Origin: Aquicella lusitana
GTDB taxonomy: Bacteria > Pseudomonadota > Gammaproteobacteria > DSM-16500
Assembly (NCBI RefSeq): GCF_902459475.1
Contig: NZ_LR699114.1
Coordinates: 496,001-560,000, forward strand
Reading direction: 5' to 3'
DNA: 64,000 nt
Below the pieces are notes generated by a model. That model did no database searches, was not told where the DNA came from, and was given only the letters and a program-made list of their open reading frames with translations. This document shows, in pieces, positions 34,096 to 43,819 of this stretch. Numbering within the stretch: the first letter of the stretch is position 1; every line of letters begins with the position of its first letter. Both the position numbers and the translations under genes were made by a program.

Positions 34096-34962
34096 TCATT
34101 TAAACATGGCTGTTACCGCCTTATTCCATTGCTCTGGCTGCTCTAGACTAGACAGGTGTCCCGCTGGAGACAGCGTGACTAATTGACTGTTCTTTGCCAG
34201 TTTGTGCATCGTCTCGCTTTGTTGCGGCGATATCAGTGTGTCTTGGTCACCCGTGATAATCAGTATGGGTAATACGGTGTTTGCAATCACATCGGATGTA
34301 TCATCACGTAACGCCATTCCGCGCAATGCCGAAGCGACCGCTTCAGGCTTTTGGGTTTCTAAAATTTGTTGTAAAAATAACTTCGCTTTTTCTGGCGCAG
34401 CTGGAGAGAGCGCTTTAGGCATAAATCCGCTGATGAGACTGCCCGTACCGTGTTCAAGCACATCGAGCGCGGTTGTTTCGCGTTTCGCCTTTGTCTCCAT
34501 GCTATCCGGAATGGATTGTGTATCGGATAATACCAATCCCTTCACGCTGCCAGGATATTTTTTAAGAAAGGCAAGCGCAACATAGCCGCCCATAGATTCG
34601 CCGCCAATAATAGCCTGCTGAATATGCAGCTGATCAAGCACCTGTTTCACTTCATCGGCATATTCTGTCATGGTTACCGCTTGTCCATCTGTGGCAGAGG
34701 ATTGTCCAAATCCCAACAAGTCAATGGTAATAAGTCGAAAGTGCTTTTTAAGTTCTTTCTGCTGGGGCTTCCATAAGCGCTGATCTGTTGGAAAAGCATG
34801 AATGAGTACAAGGGGGCTACCTTTGCCCGTGTCGCGATAGAAAATCACTTTATTGTTGGCGGTATTCATTGGGGCAGCGTATGCTGAAGTTATGAAACCG
34901 GGAAAATAAAAAAATGCCGACAACAGGAGCGCTATTTTTGTAAGGGAAAAGGCGTTAATCAT
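34096..34962 (-). CDS. Secreted alpha/beta hydrolase
   Basis: 288 codons from ATG 34962, which has AAGGAG 7 nt upstream; the earlier ATG at 34989 lacks one. A signal peptide of about 30 residues ends at A-Y-A-A. The catalytic triad is visible: Ser in GGESMGGYVAL, Asp in I-T-G-D-Q-D-T-L, His in P-A-G-H-L-S-S-L-E-Q-P; the oxyanion strand is VLIHAFPTDQRLW. It resembles esterases and haloperoxidase-like hydrolases of the periplasm. Convergent with the ART-like gene. Substrate unknown. Confidence 0.85.
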   Translation of the reverse strand: MINAFSLTKIALLLSAFFYFPGFITSAYAAPMNTANNKVIFYRDTGKGSPLVLIHAFPTDQRLWKPQQKELKKHFRLITIDLLGFGQSSATDGQAVTMTEYADEVKQVLDQLHIQQAIIGGESMGGYVALAFLKKYPGSVKGLVLSDTQSIPDSMETKAKRETTALDVLEHGTGSLISGFMPKALSPAAPEKAKLFLQQILETQKPEAVASALRGMALRDDTSDVIANTVLPILIITGDQDTLISPQQSETMHKLAKNSQLVTLSPAGHLSSLEQPEQWNKAVTAMFK

Positions 34963-35154
34963 TTTGTTTCTCCTTGGTGTAAGCGACAAATAACATACAA
35001 TTACTTTAATTGATAATTAATTATTTCTATCGCACAAATAAATAAAATTGATTGGTTGATTAATGACGATTAAGTTTGATGGTGCTCGACCATTAAAGGA
35101 ATGGTGATGATTGAAAGGGCTGTTGGCATTTCACCCGATTCTGACAGATCTGCC

Positions 35155-36369
35155 CTATTGAAATCGGGATCGGTTTTTGACGATATCATACAGCTTCTGT
35201 ATGATTTCTTCGTCAGTTTCCTCTTCAGCTTTTTTAGCCTGTTGTGTTTTTTCCTCTATTTCTTTTTCAGGATGGTGCTCAAACATCGTACCAATAAATG
35301 ATCGGCGTCTACGATGGCATTTTGGATTTTTATCTTGAGGATTTTTATAAGCTTCCTGAATGGAGGTGGTATGAATCGCTTTGGATTCGGCATCGAGAAG
35401 AGTTGCGTCCGGATGTTCCATTAATTTGTTCCATACTTTTTCATTTTGCACTTTTAATTCAGTTAAATCGCTAATGATAGTTTTCTGTAAGGTTTCATCA
35501 AGCGTGCAATTGGGGTTGATGACAATGTCGCCCAGAATAAATTTTGGAGATTCAAGTAGAAGATTGTGCGTGGGTTCGCGAGATACTTTAATGGCTGCAA
35601 CAATTCTGCTATTTTCAACTTTATCCGTGATCGCTTCATAACCATGTAACCGATTTTGAATATAATTATATTTCATTTCATTTGATCGCAGCATAGCGGG
35701 TAAAAAAGTTTTAGCATGCTTGTGCACATCATAGATTGATTCGGGTACGACTACATATACCCAGGATTCTGGATATTTTTCAATATCATTGGGAAATCCA
35801 GCGGCTGTGCGAAATTTTTTACTGCAGCAAATAAAATTTTCTTCACTGCTTACAACAGGGGAATCTAATACTTCACCGCCACTTGCTCTGGGAATAAAAC
35901 CGGGGCTATGTATTTTATTTTGATTAATGCCAAAAACATCCTCGGGTTCTCTTGTGTCGCCTCGGTATAAGACTTTATTTTCCTTATTCGGCTGCATATT
36001 TTCTTGAAAATGCGCCATGTCTTTTGTTAAGGATGCAGGGGGATGGTATGGCAGTGTCATATCCAGCATTTTGGAAAGTGTGATAACCAACTTATCTTCA
36101 GGGGATTGCCCTTTAAATATATTGTGGCCTTTTTCAAGCGCTTCTTCTATTGCCATAAATACAAATTGATACAAGTAGATCATTTCTTTCTGATCGGTGT
36201 TATCAGGATTGCCATCATACAGCACATAATCATCAGGCTCTTCGATGATATCAACGAACTCATTTGCTGCTAAATAAATTTCGCTTGATTTTTCTGTCGA
36301 CGACGCCTGTTCGTAATCACGTAATATTTTTTTTAGTTCACCAAGAGTAAATTTGGGCATAAAAATCAT
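35155..36369 (-). CDS. Cholera-toxin-A1-like mono-ADP-ribosyltransferase, effector candidate
   Basis: 404 codons. Residues about 132-260 follow the R-S-E ART pattern: V-L-Y-R136-G-D138-T-R-E-P-E-D-V-F (cf. cholera toxin Y-R-A-D-S-R-P-P-D-E), G-F-I-P-R, a second strand F-I-C-C-S183 in place of S-T-S, W-V-Y-V-V-V-P-E-S-I-Y-D-V (cf. Y-I-Y-V-I-A-T-A-P-N-M-F-N-V), and L-H-G-Y-E245-A-I with the likely catalytic Glu. Residue E245-2 is Gly, so target choice may differ from Arg. N-terminal about 125 residues are helical; the C-terminus is rich in Glu/Lys (E-block-like), as in Dot/Icm substrates. No signal peptide. Start may be 36369 or 36360. Confidence 0.65.
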   Translation of the reverse strand: MIFMPKFTLGELKKILRDYEQASSTEKSSEIYLAANEFVDIIEEPDDYVLYDGNPDNTDQKEMIYLYQFVFMAIEEALEKGHNIFKGQSPEDKLVITLSKMLDMTLPYHPPASLTKDMAHFQENMQPNKENKVLYRGDTREPEDVFGINQNKIHSPGFIPRASGGEVLDSPVVSSEENFICCSKKFRTAAGFPNDIEKYPESWVYVVVPESIYDVHKHAKTFLPAMLRSNEMKYNYIQNRLHGYEAITDKVENSRIVAAIKVSREPTHNLLLESPKFILGDIVINPNCTLDETLQKTIISDLTELKVQNEKVWNKLMEHPDATLLDAESKAIHTTSIQEAYKNPQDKNPKCHRRRRSFIGTMFEHHPEKEIEEKTQQAKKAEEETDEEIIQKLYDIVKNRSRFQ

Positions 36370-36585
36370 CCATTTTTTCTCTTTACCTTTTATATTATAG
36401 CCAATCTTCCTGAATCGCGCGGGAGGGTTGCTTGATTAATAATCATTATTTGACGGATGTTTTAACCTATATTCCCTTAACCGCATGTTAAGTTTGATTT
36501 TTTTTCAAGAATGCTGAAAAGGCTGTATTGAGTTAACTTTTTTATTAGCATAGAGTATTCACTATTTAAAAACCGGAAGCTCATC

Positions 36586-37440
36586 ATGCATCAGTTGATT
36601 TCACTCAAAGGCAACTCACAAAAGCTGGATGGTGGCGCAATGTTTGGCCATGTACCCAAGGCGCTTTGGAGCCAATGGATAACGCCCGATGATAAAAACC
36701 GAATTTCTCTCGCTTGTCGTGCACTGCTGATTCGGGAGCCTCATAAAAATGTCCTGCTTGAAGCCGGGGTCGGTGCTTTTTTTGAGCCTGCGCTGCGGGA
36801 GCGTTACGGTGTCGAAGAGCCACATCATGTGCTGCTTGATTCGCTGCAACAAGCAGGGCTTTCGCATACGGATATTGATATCGTGGTACTTTCTCATCTC
36901 CATTTTGACCATGCAGGGGGTCTGCTCTCCGCGTGGCAGGAAGGGAAAGCGCCTTCGCTTTTGTTTCCCAATGCCCGTTATCTGGTGAGTAAAGCTGGCT
37001 GGGAACGCGCCTGTCATCCTCATATGCGTGACCGTGCTTCTTTTGTTCCAGCTTTAAATGTGCTTTTAAATGCATCGCAGCGATTGGTCATCGTAGATGA
37101 TGAGAAATGTGATTTGCTGGGCGATGATTATCGTTTTTCTTTTACAAATGGCCATACGCCTGGATTGATGCACACCATCGTGAATGTACCGGACGAAGAC
37201 CCGGTTATCTTTGCTTCGGATTTAATTCCCGGGTCGTTCTGGGTACATCTGCCTGTCGCTATGGGCTACGACCGATCGGCGGAATTACTCATCGATGAAA
37301 AAAAAGCGATGCTGGAATTTGCTGTCAGGCAGCAAGCCCGGCTTTTTTATACGCATGACCCGGCGATAGCGCTGTCATCAATTAAGGAAGAGAAAGGCAA
37401 GTATCTGCCGGTAAATGGCGTGGCGCATCTGCCTGCATAA
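36586..37440 (+). CDS. Metallo-beta-lactamase-fold hydrolase
   Basis: 284 codons. VVLSHLHFDHAGGLL is the H-x-H-x-D-H metal motif; FTNGHTPGLMHTIV supplies the next His, PVIFASDLIPG the bridging Asp, and YTHDPAIA the last His. The overall form (MFGHVPKALW start, about 280 residues) is that of the AHL-lactonase/quorum-quenching and related branch of the fold. No signal peptide, so cytoplasmic. Substrate unknown. Confidence 0.85.
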   Translation: MHQLISLKGNSQKLDGGAMFGHVPKALWSQWITPDDKNRISLACRALLIREPHKNVLLEAGVGAFFEPALRERYGVEEPHHVLLDSLQQAGLSHTDIDIVVLSHLHFDHAGGLLSAWQEGKAPSLLFPNARYLVSKAGWERACHPHMRDRASFVPALNVLLNASQRLVIVDDEKCDLLGDDYRFSFTNGHTPGLMHTIVNVPDEDPVIFASDLIPGSFWVHLPVAMGYDRSAELLIDEKKAMLEFAVRQQARLFYTHDPAIALSSIKEEKGKYLPVNGVAHLPA

Positions 37441-37455
37441 CTTGTGAAAAGGAAT

Positions 37456-37488
37456 GTGCTCACCCTGCCAAACCTGCAAGGTGAGCAC
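37456..37488. terminator. Bidirectional stem-loop between convergent genes
   Basis: A perfect 9-bp stem GTGCTCACC/GGTGAGCAC with a 15-nt loop lies between the MBL-fold gene and the phospholipase-like gene. No long U-run follows on either strand, so it may only be an mRNA-protecting hairpin. Confidence 0.5.
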
Positions 37489-37496
37489 GTCAATTA

Positions 37497-38783
37497 CTAT
37501 TTTGCTTTAGCTTTTTTCACATAATTGACGATGTCTTTGTCCGTCAACAATCCAGCCTGCAGTGCTTCCTCTCCATATCCTGCCTGAACGAGCGCCGCTT
37601 GTGCACGGGTGGGCAGGCCACGGTCTTGACTGAGGAGGGCGAGCGTGCTCCAGCCCCACCAGTTGTCTGTCCAATGCCGGTCATAGAGATTCGAAACATC
37701 CTCTCTACGCATCAGCTTTTGGGTTTTGCTGTTCCAATAAAAGAGGGGAGAAAGATCCTGATTGCTGGCGTTGCCGGTTTCGTCCGCCTCAGGAATCAGG
37801 TCGAAGAGATGTTCATCATTTTGAGCTTCACCCTGTTGGTAAGCGATAAAAACCTGATCGGCTGACAATTGCACGGTTTCCTGAATGTGTGCGCGGTGCA
37901 TCTTATTTTTCTGATTAAAATAAGACCCGTCTCCGTAAGCAATCCAGTGATCACCACGGCGATTGTGTACGTGAAGGCTATTGATATTTTCCTCATTGTG
38001 CATGTAATTGGATAGCAGCGAACCTACGGTCGCGGGTGTTACCTTATCTGCCAGTTCTTTTCGCGGTGTTCGCATATGTCCGGCGGAAAAGCGGTCAGAA
38101 AGAAAATGCGTGGCAAAAGCATTCATGGCGTAAGCCAGTTCCAGTTTTGCAGGATCCTGGGTTTGACGTGCTAGGATTGCTTGCTCAAGTGCCAGCTGAT
38201 GACCCGTTTGATAGGCGATCCATGCGTAATCGCCAAAATGATCATAATTGCTGCTTGCAAGATTAAGATAGCGTCCCGGCTGTGTCCACCAGGTAGAAGG
38301 GGAGCATCCTCCGCCAGTGATACAGTTATATTGGCGGTTGTTGTCCTTCCCCATTTTTTGATAAACGTCTTCCGGATTTTCTCCGCGACTGACGGCGTCT
38401 TCTACGGCTTTTTTCTCATTGTGGATCACAGCGAGTATCTGCTTTGCTTCGGAAACAGCGGAGGGGGATTGAGCAAAAGAATGAAAGGCTGTCAGAAAAC
38501 GGGATCGGCGCTCTGCTTCGTTTTTCCCAAAGGCGATGGGCTTGTCCACAATTTCATAGAAGTCACCCATCGCAACGAGGTCGCCGTAACTGACATCCAG
38601 TCCGTTGGGAAGATGAAAGATATGGCCAACTTGACCCGAATCATTAGCCGAAAGACGAATCTGCACGTTGTCACCCAGCGTGACGTGTTCGGATGGTGCA
38701 AACGTTTCCTGGTCTTTTGCGAAAGCACTTGAGGCGCAGGATAACAGGAAAAAAAATAAAAGGGATTGTCGTAACCGTGACAT
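37497..38783 (-). CDS. Secreted phospholipase C-like protein (Legionella PlcA/B-like)
   Basis: 428 codons. A signal peptide ends at S-S-A-F-A (about residue 22). A helical core with metal-ligand candidates follows: SNYDHFGDYAWIAYQTGHQ, then AMNAFATHFLSDRFSAGHMR and NSLHVHNRRGDHW. The spacing H-x3-D-x5-H recalls the zinc phospholipase C/P1-nuclease group, and the wording is close to Legionella phosphatidylcholine-specific phospholipases as remembered. It would be exported and act on lipid. Assignment by recollection of family patterns. Confidence 0.55.
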   Translation of the reverse strand: MSRLRQSLLFFFLLSCASSAFAKDQETFAPSEHVTLGDNVQIRLSANDSGQVGHIFHLPNGLDVSYGDLVAMGDFYEIVDKPIAFGKNEAERRSRFLTAFHSFAQSPSAVSEAKQILAVIHNEKKAVEDAVSRGENPEDVYQKMGKDNNRQYNCITGGGCSPSTWWTQPGRYLNLASSNYDHFGDYAWIAYQTGHQLALEQAILARQTQDPAKLELAYAMNAFATHFLSDRFSAGHMRTPRKELADKVTPATVGSLLSNYMHNEENINSLHVHNRRGDHWIAYGDGSYFNQKNKMHRAHIQETVQLSADQVFIAYQQGEAQNDEHLFDLIPEADETGNASNQDLSPLFYWNSKTQKLMRREDVSNLYDRHWTDNWWGWSTLALLSQDRGLPTRAQAALVQAGYGEEALQAGLLTDKDIVNYVKKAKAK

Positions 38784-39010
38784 GAGAACGTTTCCTTATA
38801 CTGAATTTGGCAAGGGACAGATTCTAGCAAATAATATTCGCAACTTCACGAACAAGAAGACGTGGCGCAATTGTTATGCCATTACGTCCCAGCGCGCTCG
38901 TTCCGCGACGGATGTACTGAATGGCTGTATGGAAGTAATGCATTATTTGTCGGACAATGGGTAATTTAAAAAATCGCCTGTTTTTTGCAAGGGTTTTTTA
39001 TTGCGCATAT

Positions 39011-39041
39011 AAAAAAACAATCGTAAAAAACGATTGTTTTT
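39011..39041. terminator. Rho-independent-type terminator
   Basis: AAAAACAATCG-loop-CGATTGTTTTT: an 11-bp stem with a U-run on both strands. It lies 40 nt beyond the stop of the minus-strand gene at 39081 and would end that transcript. Confidence 0.75.
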
Positions 39042-39080
39042 AAATTTCATCCCTGAATTTTTTTTATTGTTATTAGCGTA

Positions 39081-39293
39081 TTAACGCATTTTCCTTTTAG
39101 AACTACTACGACCAGTGGTCGTTTTTGATTTGGAGCGGATGCCCAATTCGCGCATTTTTTTAAGCGTTGCGCCTTCCGATCGGCCAAGTTGAGAAGCGAT
39201 TGATCGAGGCGGCAAATTTTTCTGGGTTAATGATTTGATTTTTTGGGATTCTGTTCTTGTCCATGGTTTACCACTATTGATGGAACGTCGCAT
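39081..39293 (-). CDS. Small basic DNA-binding-like protein
   Basis: 70 codons, very Lys/Arg/Ser-rich. Residues about 9-50 (KPWTRTESQKIKSLTQ, then SIASQLGRSEGAT) resemble a Myb/SANT or helix-turn-helix unit: Trp start, a helix, then S-I-A-x-x-L-G-R-S-x-x-A. The tail is basic and unstructured. A GGAGGG-type site precedes the ATG and a terminator follows. Probably binds nucleic acid, as a small regulator or nucleoid protein. Confidence 0.65.
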   Translation of the reverse strand: MRRSINSGKPWTRTESQKIKSLTQKNLPPRSIASQLGRSEGATLKKMRELGIRSKSKTTTGRSSSKRKMR

Positions 39294-39446
39294 GATGCAC
39301 CCCTCCTTCTGTAATCTTTGTGTTTTTAATCTAACATTAATGCTAAATGAAATGTATTGGGACGTACCCTAATTCCAAGCGATGGCGCGTACAGATTGAG
39401 CCAGATAATGCTAAGATAAAGTAAGTCGTGCGCTGCGGAGCGAGCC

Positions 39447-39914
39447 ATGAAAAAAACTTACCTTATTGTATTTTTTGTGTTATTTCCGCTGGCCTGTTTC
39501 GCGGAGAAAAAAACAGTTATCTGTGACCCACCGCAAGGAACCCGTGTTGATTATTTTTCATTTAACAACATTAACCTGCAAAATAATACTTTCCTGATGG
39601 GAAAAGACCGCGTATCTGGCATGCGTCCGCAAATCCACTTGTATGATGATAATAAACAAGTTTCATTTGTCATTGGCGATGCAGAAGCGTCTTCGCAGTC
39701 TAAATCCGGCAATATGCAGGTGCTTTTGTACAACGAAGACCAAATCAGTTTCGCAGGCGTCATTAATCACGCGCCCATTCTTGCCACTTATTATCCGAAG
39801 ATGGCGGTTTTAATTTATAGCCAGCAATCCATCTGGCCGGGCCCGGATTACCAGGGCGCGCGTGCCGTCATTTTTTATTCGAAGTGTGCACTCGAAAAAA
39901 ATAGTTCGAATTGA
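39447..39914 (+). CDS. Secreted protein, unknown function
   Basis: 155 codons. A clear signal peptide (MKKTYLIVFFVLFPLACFA, cut before E-K-K) suggests a periplasmic or outer-surface protein. C26 and C148 could form a disulfide. The body is beta-rich with no known motif. It ends 5 nt before the downstream hydrolase ATG, so the two genes are probably one operon. Confidence 0.7.
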   Translation: MKKTYLIVFFVLFPLACFAEKKTVICDPPQGTRVDYFSFNNINLQNNTFLMGKDRVSGMRPQIHLYDDNKQVSFVIGDAEASSQSKSGNMQVLLYNEDQISFAGVINHAPILATYYPKMAVLIYSQQSIWPGPDYQGARAVIFYSKCALEKNSSN

Positions 39915-39919
39915 ATCGA

Positions 39920-40801
39920 ATGAAAACGCATCTCAAAAATACGTTTTATATTGTTCTTCTGCTTCTATTTTTTTTCATGCTGGTTTCACTGTGGGGATTT
40001 TTTTCAGCCATTTATCCCGTCAAATTAATATCTGCTTATACGCCCAAGCATTTTGGCGTGGCTTATGAGGAAGTATCTTTCCGCACAGAGGATAATGTGC
40101 TTTTGCGTGGCTGGTTCATTTCAAGCCCGCATCCACAGGCCAAGACAATTATTTTGCTCCATGGTTACGGCGCTGACAAAGGGAATATCCTGCCCAGCCG
40201 GCTTTTTCTTTATCCCGAATACAATCTACTGTTTTTTGATTTTCGCTATTTTGGCGAGAGTAAGGGCGATTACAGCACGGCGGGTTTAGACGAAGTAAAG
40301 GATTTGCGGGCGGCCATTCAGTATTTGCATTCACGGGGCATACACGAAGTCGGCGTGTGGGGCATTTCAATGGGCGGTGCAGTTGCCTTGATGGCCGCCG
40401 TGCAAATGCAAGAAATAAAAGCGGTAATTGCAGAATCCAGTTATGCAAGACTTGATCTGGTTGCCAATCAGTATTATCAAATTCCTCTGTTACGCTATCC
40501 AATCGGCATGCTGATGCGCTTCTGGGCTTACGTCATTTTAGGCCAGGACGCCAAATCCGTTTCACCGATGGATGACGCAGCTCAGCTGACGATTCCCGTC
40601 TTATTGATTCATTCAAGAAACGATTATTTGATCCCGTTCAAGCATGCGGAATTGTTACAGGAGGCGCTGAAAAATAATCCGCATGCGGAATTTTTGCATT
40701 TTGAAACGTCTCCGCATGGCGGCAGGGAAGAGGGATACGAAACCCGGATAAAACAGTTTTTAAAAAAGTCCTTGGGGCAGACCGGACCTAAAGCATTATA
40801 G
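39920..40801 (+). CDS. Membrane-anchored alpha/beta hydrolase (BEM46/YfhR-like)
   Basis: 293 codons. One N-terminal membrane helix (YIVLLLLFFFMLVSLWGFF), then a serine hydrolase: IILLHGYGADKGN, GVWGISMGGAVAL (Ser), S-R-N-D-Y-L-I-P-F (Asp) and S-P-H-G-G (His). The layout resembles the BEM46/YfhR group of membrane-bound peptidases or thioesterase-like enzymes. ATG 39920 is preferred over TTG 39911. Its end overlaps the convergent sohB by 6 nt. Confidence 0.85.
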   Translation: MKTHLKNTFYIVLLLLFFFMLVSLWGFFSAIYPVKLISAYTPKHFGVAYEEVSFRTEDNVLLRGWFISSPHPQAKTIILLHGYGADKGNILPSRLFLYPEYNLLFFDFRYFGESKGDYSTAGLDEVKDLRAAIQYLHSRGIHEVGVWGISMGGAVALMAAVQMQEIKAVIAESSYARLDLVANQYYQIPLLRYPIGMLMRFWAYVILGQDAKSVSPMDDAAQLTIPVLLIHSRNDYLIPFKHAELLQEALKNNPHAEFLHFETSPHGGREEGYETRIKQFLKKSLGQTGPKAL

Positions 40802-41788
40802 TCCAAGCCATTTTCCCAGCGCCATACGCGACGTTGCAGTCAGCTTGCTAAAGAGCGATTTTCGGGTTTCATAGCTTATTTCATAAAGGTTAGCTTCTTT
40901 GCTGCGCTCCAGCAGATAATCATCACTGGTTTGGATTTCATCAACCAATTTAAGTCCCAACGCCTGTTGACCCAGCCAATGCTCGCCTGTCGCGACTTTT
41001 TGTATGTCAATCTGCTGACGGTAATCCATGATTAAATTTTTAAAAAGTTGATGGATATCTTCAATTTCGTGCTGTAATTTTTCCCGCCCTGACTCGGTAT
41101 TTTCACCAAAAACACTGATCGTGCGTTTATATTCGCCCGCCGTGATTTGTTCAAAATCAATGTGTTTTTCCTTAAGTGCACGATGGAAGTTGGGCAGTTG
41201 CACAATAACGCCAATCGAGCCGATGATTGCAAAAGGCGCAGCCAGAATTTTGTTGGCCACACAGGCCATCATATAACCGCCGCTCGCTGCGACTTTATCA
41301 ATGGCAATGGTAAGCGGAATCTGTTTTGCACGCAAACGCATCAATTGTGCTGCAGCAAGGCCATATCCATGCACAATACCACCCATGCTTTCAAGGCGCA
41401 GCAGGACTTCATCTCCCGGTTCGGCGACATTGAGTATGGCCGTGACTTCTTCGCGCAGAGCGGCAACAGCGGTGGCTTTAATGTCGCCCTGGAAATCCAG
41501 CACATACACTTTCTTGGGCTTTTCTGCCTTTTTTTGTTTGATTTTTTCTTCAATTTTTCGCTGTTTCAAGAATCGCTTAAATAATTTTTTAGGCAAGGTC
41601 TCCTGCAGAACAGTTTCCATGGTTTCAGCGTATTTTTGATTGAGATTTTTAACAGACAACTTGCCTTTGAGCTTGCCTCTGCTTTTGGCGATTAACCCAA
41701 AAAAAGTAACCAGTAACAGCAGAATGAATAAAAAAACGATAAATATTTTTGCCGTAAACAAGCCTAATTGCATCAGCGCATCAAACAT
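40796..41788 (-). CDS. sohB: SohB-type inner-membrane serine protease
   Basis: 330 codons. Signal-peptide-peptidase (S49) family. N-terminal helices (LGLFTAKIFIVFLFILLLLV), a Lys/Glu-rich link at 45-95, then the protease domain with RLESMGGIVHGYGLAAAQL, nucleophile S169 in KVAASGGYMMA, and a candidate Lys in AGEYKRTIS. Single protease domain, so SohB rather than long SppA. It lies 9 nt after the LssY-like gene on the same strand. Confidence 0.9.
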   Translation of the reverse strand: MFDALMQLGLFTAKIFIVFLFILLLLVTFFGLIAKSRGKLKGKLSVKNLNQKYAETMETVLQETLPKKLFKRFLKQRKIEEKIKQKKAEKPKKVYVLDFQGDIKATAVAALREEVTAILNVAEPGDEVLLRLESMGGIVHGYGLAAAQLMRLRAKQIPLTIAIDKVAASGGYMMACVANKILAAPFAIIGSIGVIVQLPNFHRALKEKHIDFEQITAGEYKRTISVFGENTESGREKLQHEIEDIHQLFKNLIMDYRQQIDIQKVATGEHWLGQQALGLKLVDEIQTSDDYLLERSKEANLYEISYETRKSLFSKLTATSRMALGKWLGL

Positions 41789-41797
41789 ACGATTGTC

Positions 41798-43819
41798 CTA
41801 TTTTTCCCGGATTAGTAATATCTTTTGATCAATGGTTTTTGTCATGGTCATCTGCAGAGGTAAAACAATCACTTTGGCTTCCCAGTGCTGCCAGGCGGCC
41901 TGGTTTGGAAAGATGACTGCGGGTGTGATTTCAATACCACGGTGTTTGCGGTACAACCAGCTATAAGAGCGAGGTACGATACCCACGGTTCCCACCCATA
42001 GCGGGCGTTTGGTTTCCCTGATGGTGCGGTTGGATGCCCACAGGCGCAAGACAAGCAGTTTTTTCTTGCCATTTGCGCGACGTGACAGGATGAGCGCAGG
42101 TTTTTTATCCAAATATTGCGGGGACACAAGCGGCAGAAATTCACTGCTCTTGATATCGGTAATGCGATGCAATGTGCTTATCCAGTCACGCGCAGGTGGT
42201 ATCTCCCAGCCTTCTTTCAGCAGGGTACTTCGAATGGTCTTAAGATCGCCTGCCCACTGAATATTGATCGTTTCGGAGGGAATGCCGAAAAGACTGACAC
42301 GAAATTCGGGGATGGATTCATCTTTTTTCCACCACTCACTCAAAGTGATTTCAGCTGTCGGCCAATTGATCTGTGCGTAATTAATGCGCAGCTGATTGAT
42401 ATGGTAGTGATAATAAAAAGCATAACAAATCATCAGCGAGGAGATACAAACGAGCGAAATGCCCGGCAAGCTGATGGGTTTTTCCCGCTGGCGATGAAAA
42501 GAAAGAATGACCAGCATCAATAGCGCCGCGCTCAACAACCATGCGGCAAGTACATCCGTAAACCAGTGAGCACCCAGATAAACCCGGGAGAGGCCTACTG
42601 CAAATGTCACGAGCGCAGCTGGCATATAAATCATCCAGCGATGTTTTTGCGGCATGGGTGAAGCGATGATAAAGGCAATGCCCATGTACACGGTGGTCGC
42701 GAGCGTTGTATGACCGCTTGGCATGGAAAAACTTTCTGGGCTGAAAAAGATGCCCCAGGGACGGGGAATTTGAGCGATATGCTTTACTACCCAAACAGAT
42801 CCCGCTGCCAGCACGCCCAGGGCAAGCGCATGAAAGGCAGCGCGCATGCGTTTGGTCACGAGCAGCCAGATAAAGAGGACCAGCACAACGGGCAGAATAA
42901 TCTGCTTTTGGCCAAGCAGGGTAATATCAATCATGACATTGTCCATGCCAGGGGTGCGTATGCCGCGGAACAGGTGAAACAAAGCATTATTCACAAAAAT
43001 ATGCTCAGGCCCGATCCACTTTGTGTAAAAGACCAGACACAGAAACAGCGTGCTGGTCAGTAAAAAATAAAAAGCCAGTGTTAACTGACCATGATGCTCG
43101 CGGGGATCATAGTGTTTTAATACTACCGTAGCGATGTGAAAGTAGCGTGACTTTTTAAGGGTATTCCAGATACCGACAAGCATTTGTTCAGTCTGCTTGC
43201 TAATCAACTGGAGGATTTTAAAAATAAGCCAAAGGCAGAGCATGATAAAAAGCGTAATTAGCATCAGAACTAGGATGGCATGCATGGCGATATCGGGAGG
43301 TAGCTCCAGGGAAGCTGCGCCCAGTAATATGCCGGGGAGCATATAAGCGGGTGCCCAGCCTATTGCTGAAGTGACGTTAGCAATGGTGAATTGCAGGGGC
43401 TTCATGCCAAGCATGCCTGCCACCAGTGGTACCAGTGCGCGTACCGGGCCTACAAAACGGCCGATAAAAACACTCATGACACCATATTTGTGGACGAATA
43501 CTTCTCCTTTCAGGAGAACGCCCGGATTGTCCTTGAAGGGCCACATGCGGCGAAGCCGGTCTTTAAAATAATGTCCCATCCAGTAACTGACGCCATCTCC
43601 CGCTACTGCGCCCAGGATGGCCCAGAGGATAGTTTCCCATAGGGGAATGATACCCGCGCCAGCCAGTGTGCCAATGGCTGTCATGGTGATGGAACCGGGA
43701 ACAATGGTGCCGATGATAGCGATCGATTCAGCGGCCGAGATGATAAATGTGGCTATGCCTGCCCATTGCGGATTTGCATTTAGCCATTGTAATAGAGGAC
43801 TCACAATGTCCGACATCAA
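41798..43819 (-). CDS. lssY: DedA / PAP2 / LssY_C fusion membrane protein
   Basis: 673 codons. Residues about 1-215: DedA (SNARE-associated) domain with [13 protein letters not shown] and [18 protein letters not shown]. About 235-450: PAP2 phosphatase with [23 protein letters not shown] and [15 protein letters not shown], the three-part lipid-phosphatase signature. About 490-665: soluble domain as in Legionella LssY. Probably handles lipid phosphates or carrier lipids in the inner membrane. Overlaps lipA by 4 nt, so it is in the lip operon here and not next to a type I secretion locus. Confidence 0.85.
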   Translation of the reverse strand: MMSDIVSPLLQWLNANPQWAGIATFIISAAESIAIIGTIVPGSITMTAIGTLAGAGIIPLWETILWAILGAVAGDGVSYWMGHYFKDRLRRMWPFKDNPGVLLKGEVFVHKYGVMSVFIGRFVGPVRALVPLVAGMLGMKPLQFTIANVTSAIGWAPAYMLPGILLGAASLELPPDIAMHAILVLMLITLFIMLCLWLIFKILQLISKQTEQMLVGIWNTLKKSRYFHIATVVLKHYDPREHHGQLTLAFYFLLTSTLFLCLVFYTKWIGPEHIFVNNALFHLFRGIRTPGMDNVMIDITLLGQKQIILPVVLVLFIWLLVTKRMRAAFHALALGVLAAGSVWVVKHIAQIPRPWGIFFSPESFSMPSGHTTLATTVYMGIAFIIASPMPQKHRWMIYMPAALVTFAVGLSRVYLGAHWFTDVLAAWLLSAALLMLVILSFHRQREKPISLPGISLVCISSLMICYAFYYHYHINQLRINYAQINWPTAEITLSEWWKKDESIPEFRVSLFGIPSETINIQWAGDLKTIRSTLLKEGWEIPPARDWISTLHRITDIKSSEFLPLVSPQYLDKKPALILSRRANGKKKLLVLRLWASNRTIRETKRPLWVGTVGIVPRSYSWLYRKHRGIEITPAVIFPNQAAWQHWEAKVIVLPLQMTMTKTIDQKILLIREK

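Noticed and set aside
36474-36492. TTAA pair with 11-nt period upstream of the cholera-toxin-like gene
   Set aside because: It is over 100 nt from the start, separated from a clear TATAAT near 36390, and half-sites are poor, so I did not count it as a PmrA-like box.
38788-38964. Plus-strand ORF tail in the gap before the phospholipase-like gene
   Set aside because: No start with a ribosome binding site; its frame mostly overlaps the minus-strand signal peptide region. The 297-bp gap between 38783 and 39081 otherwise holds the terminator and AT-rich promoter-like sequence.
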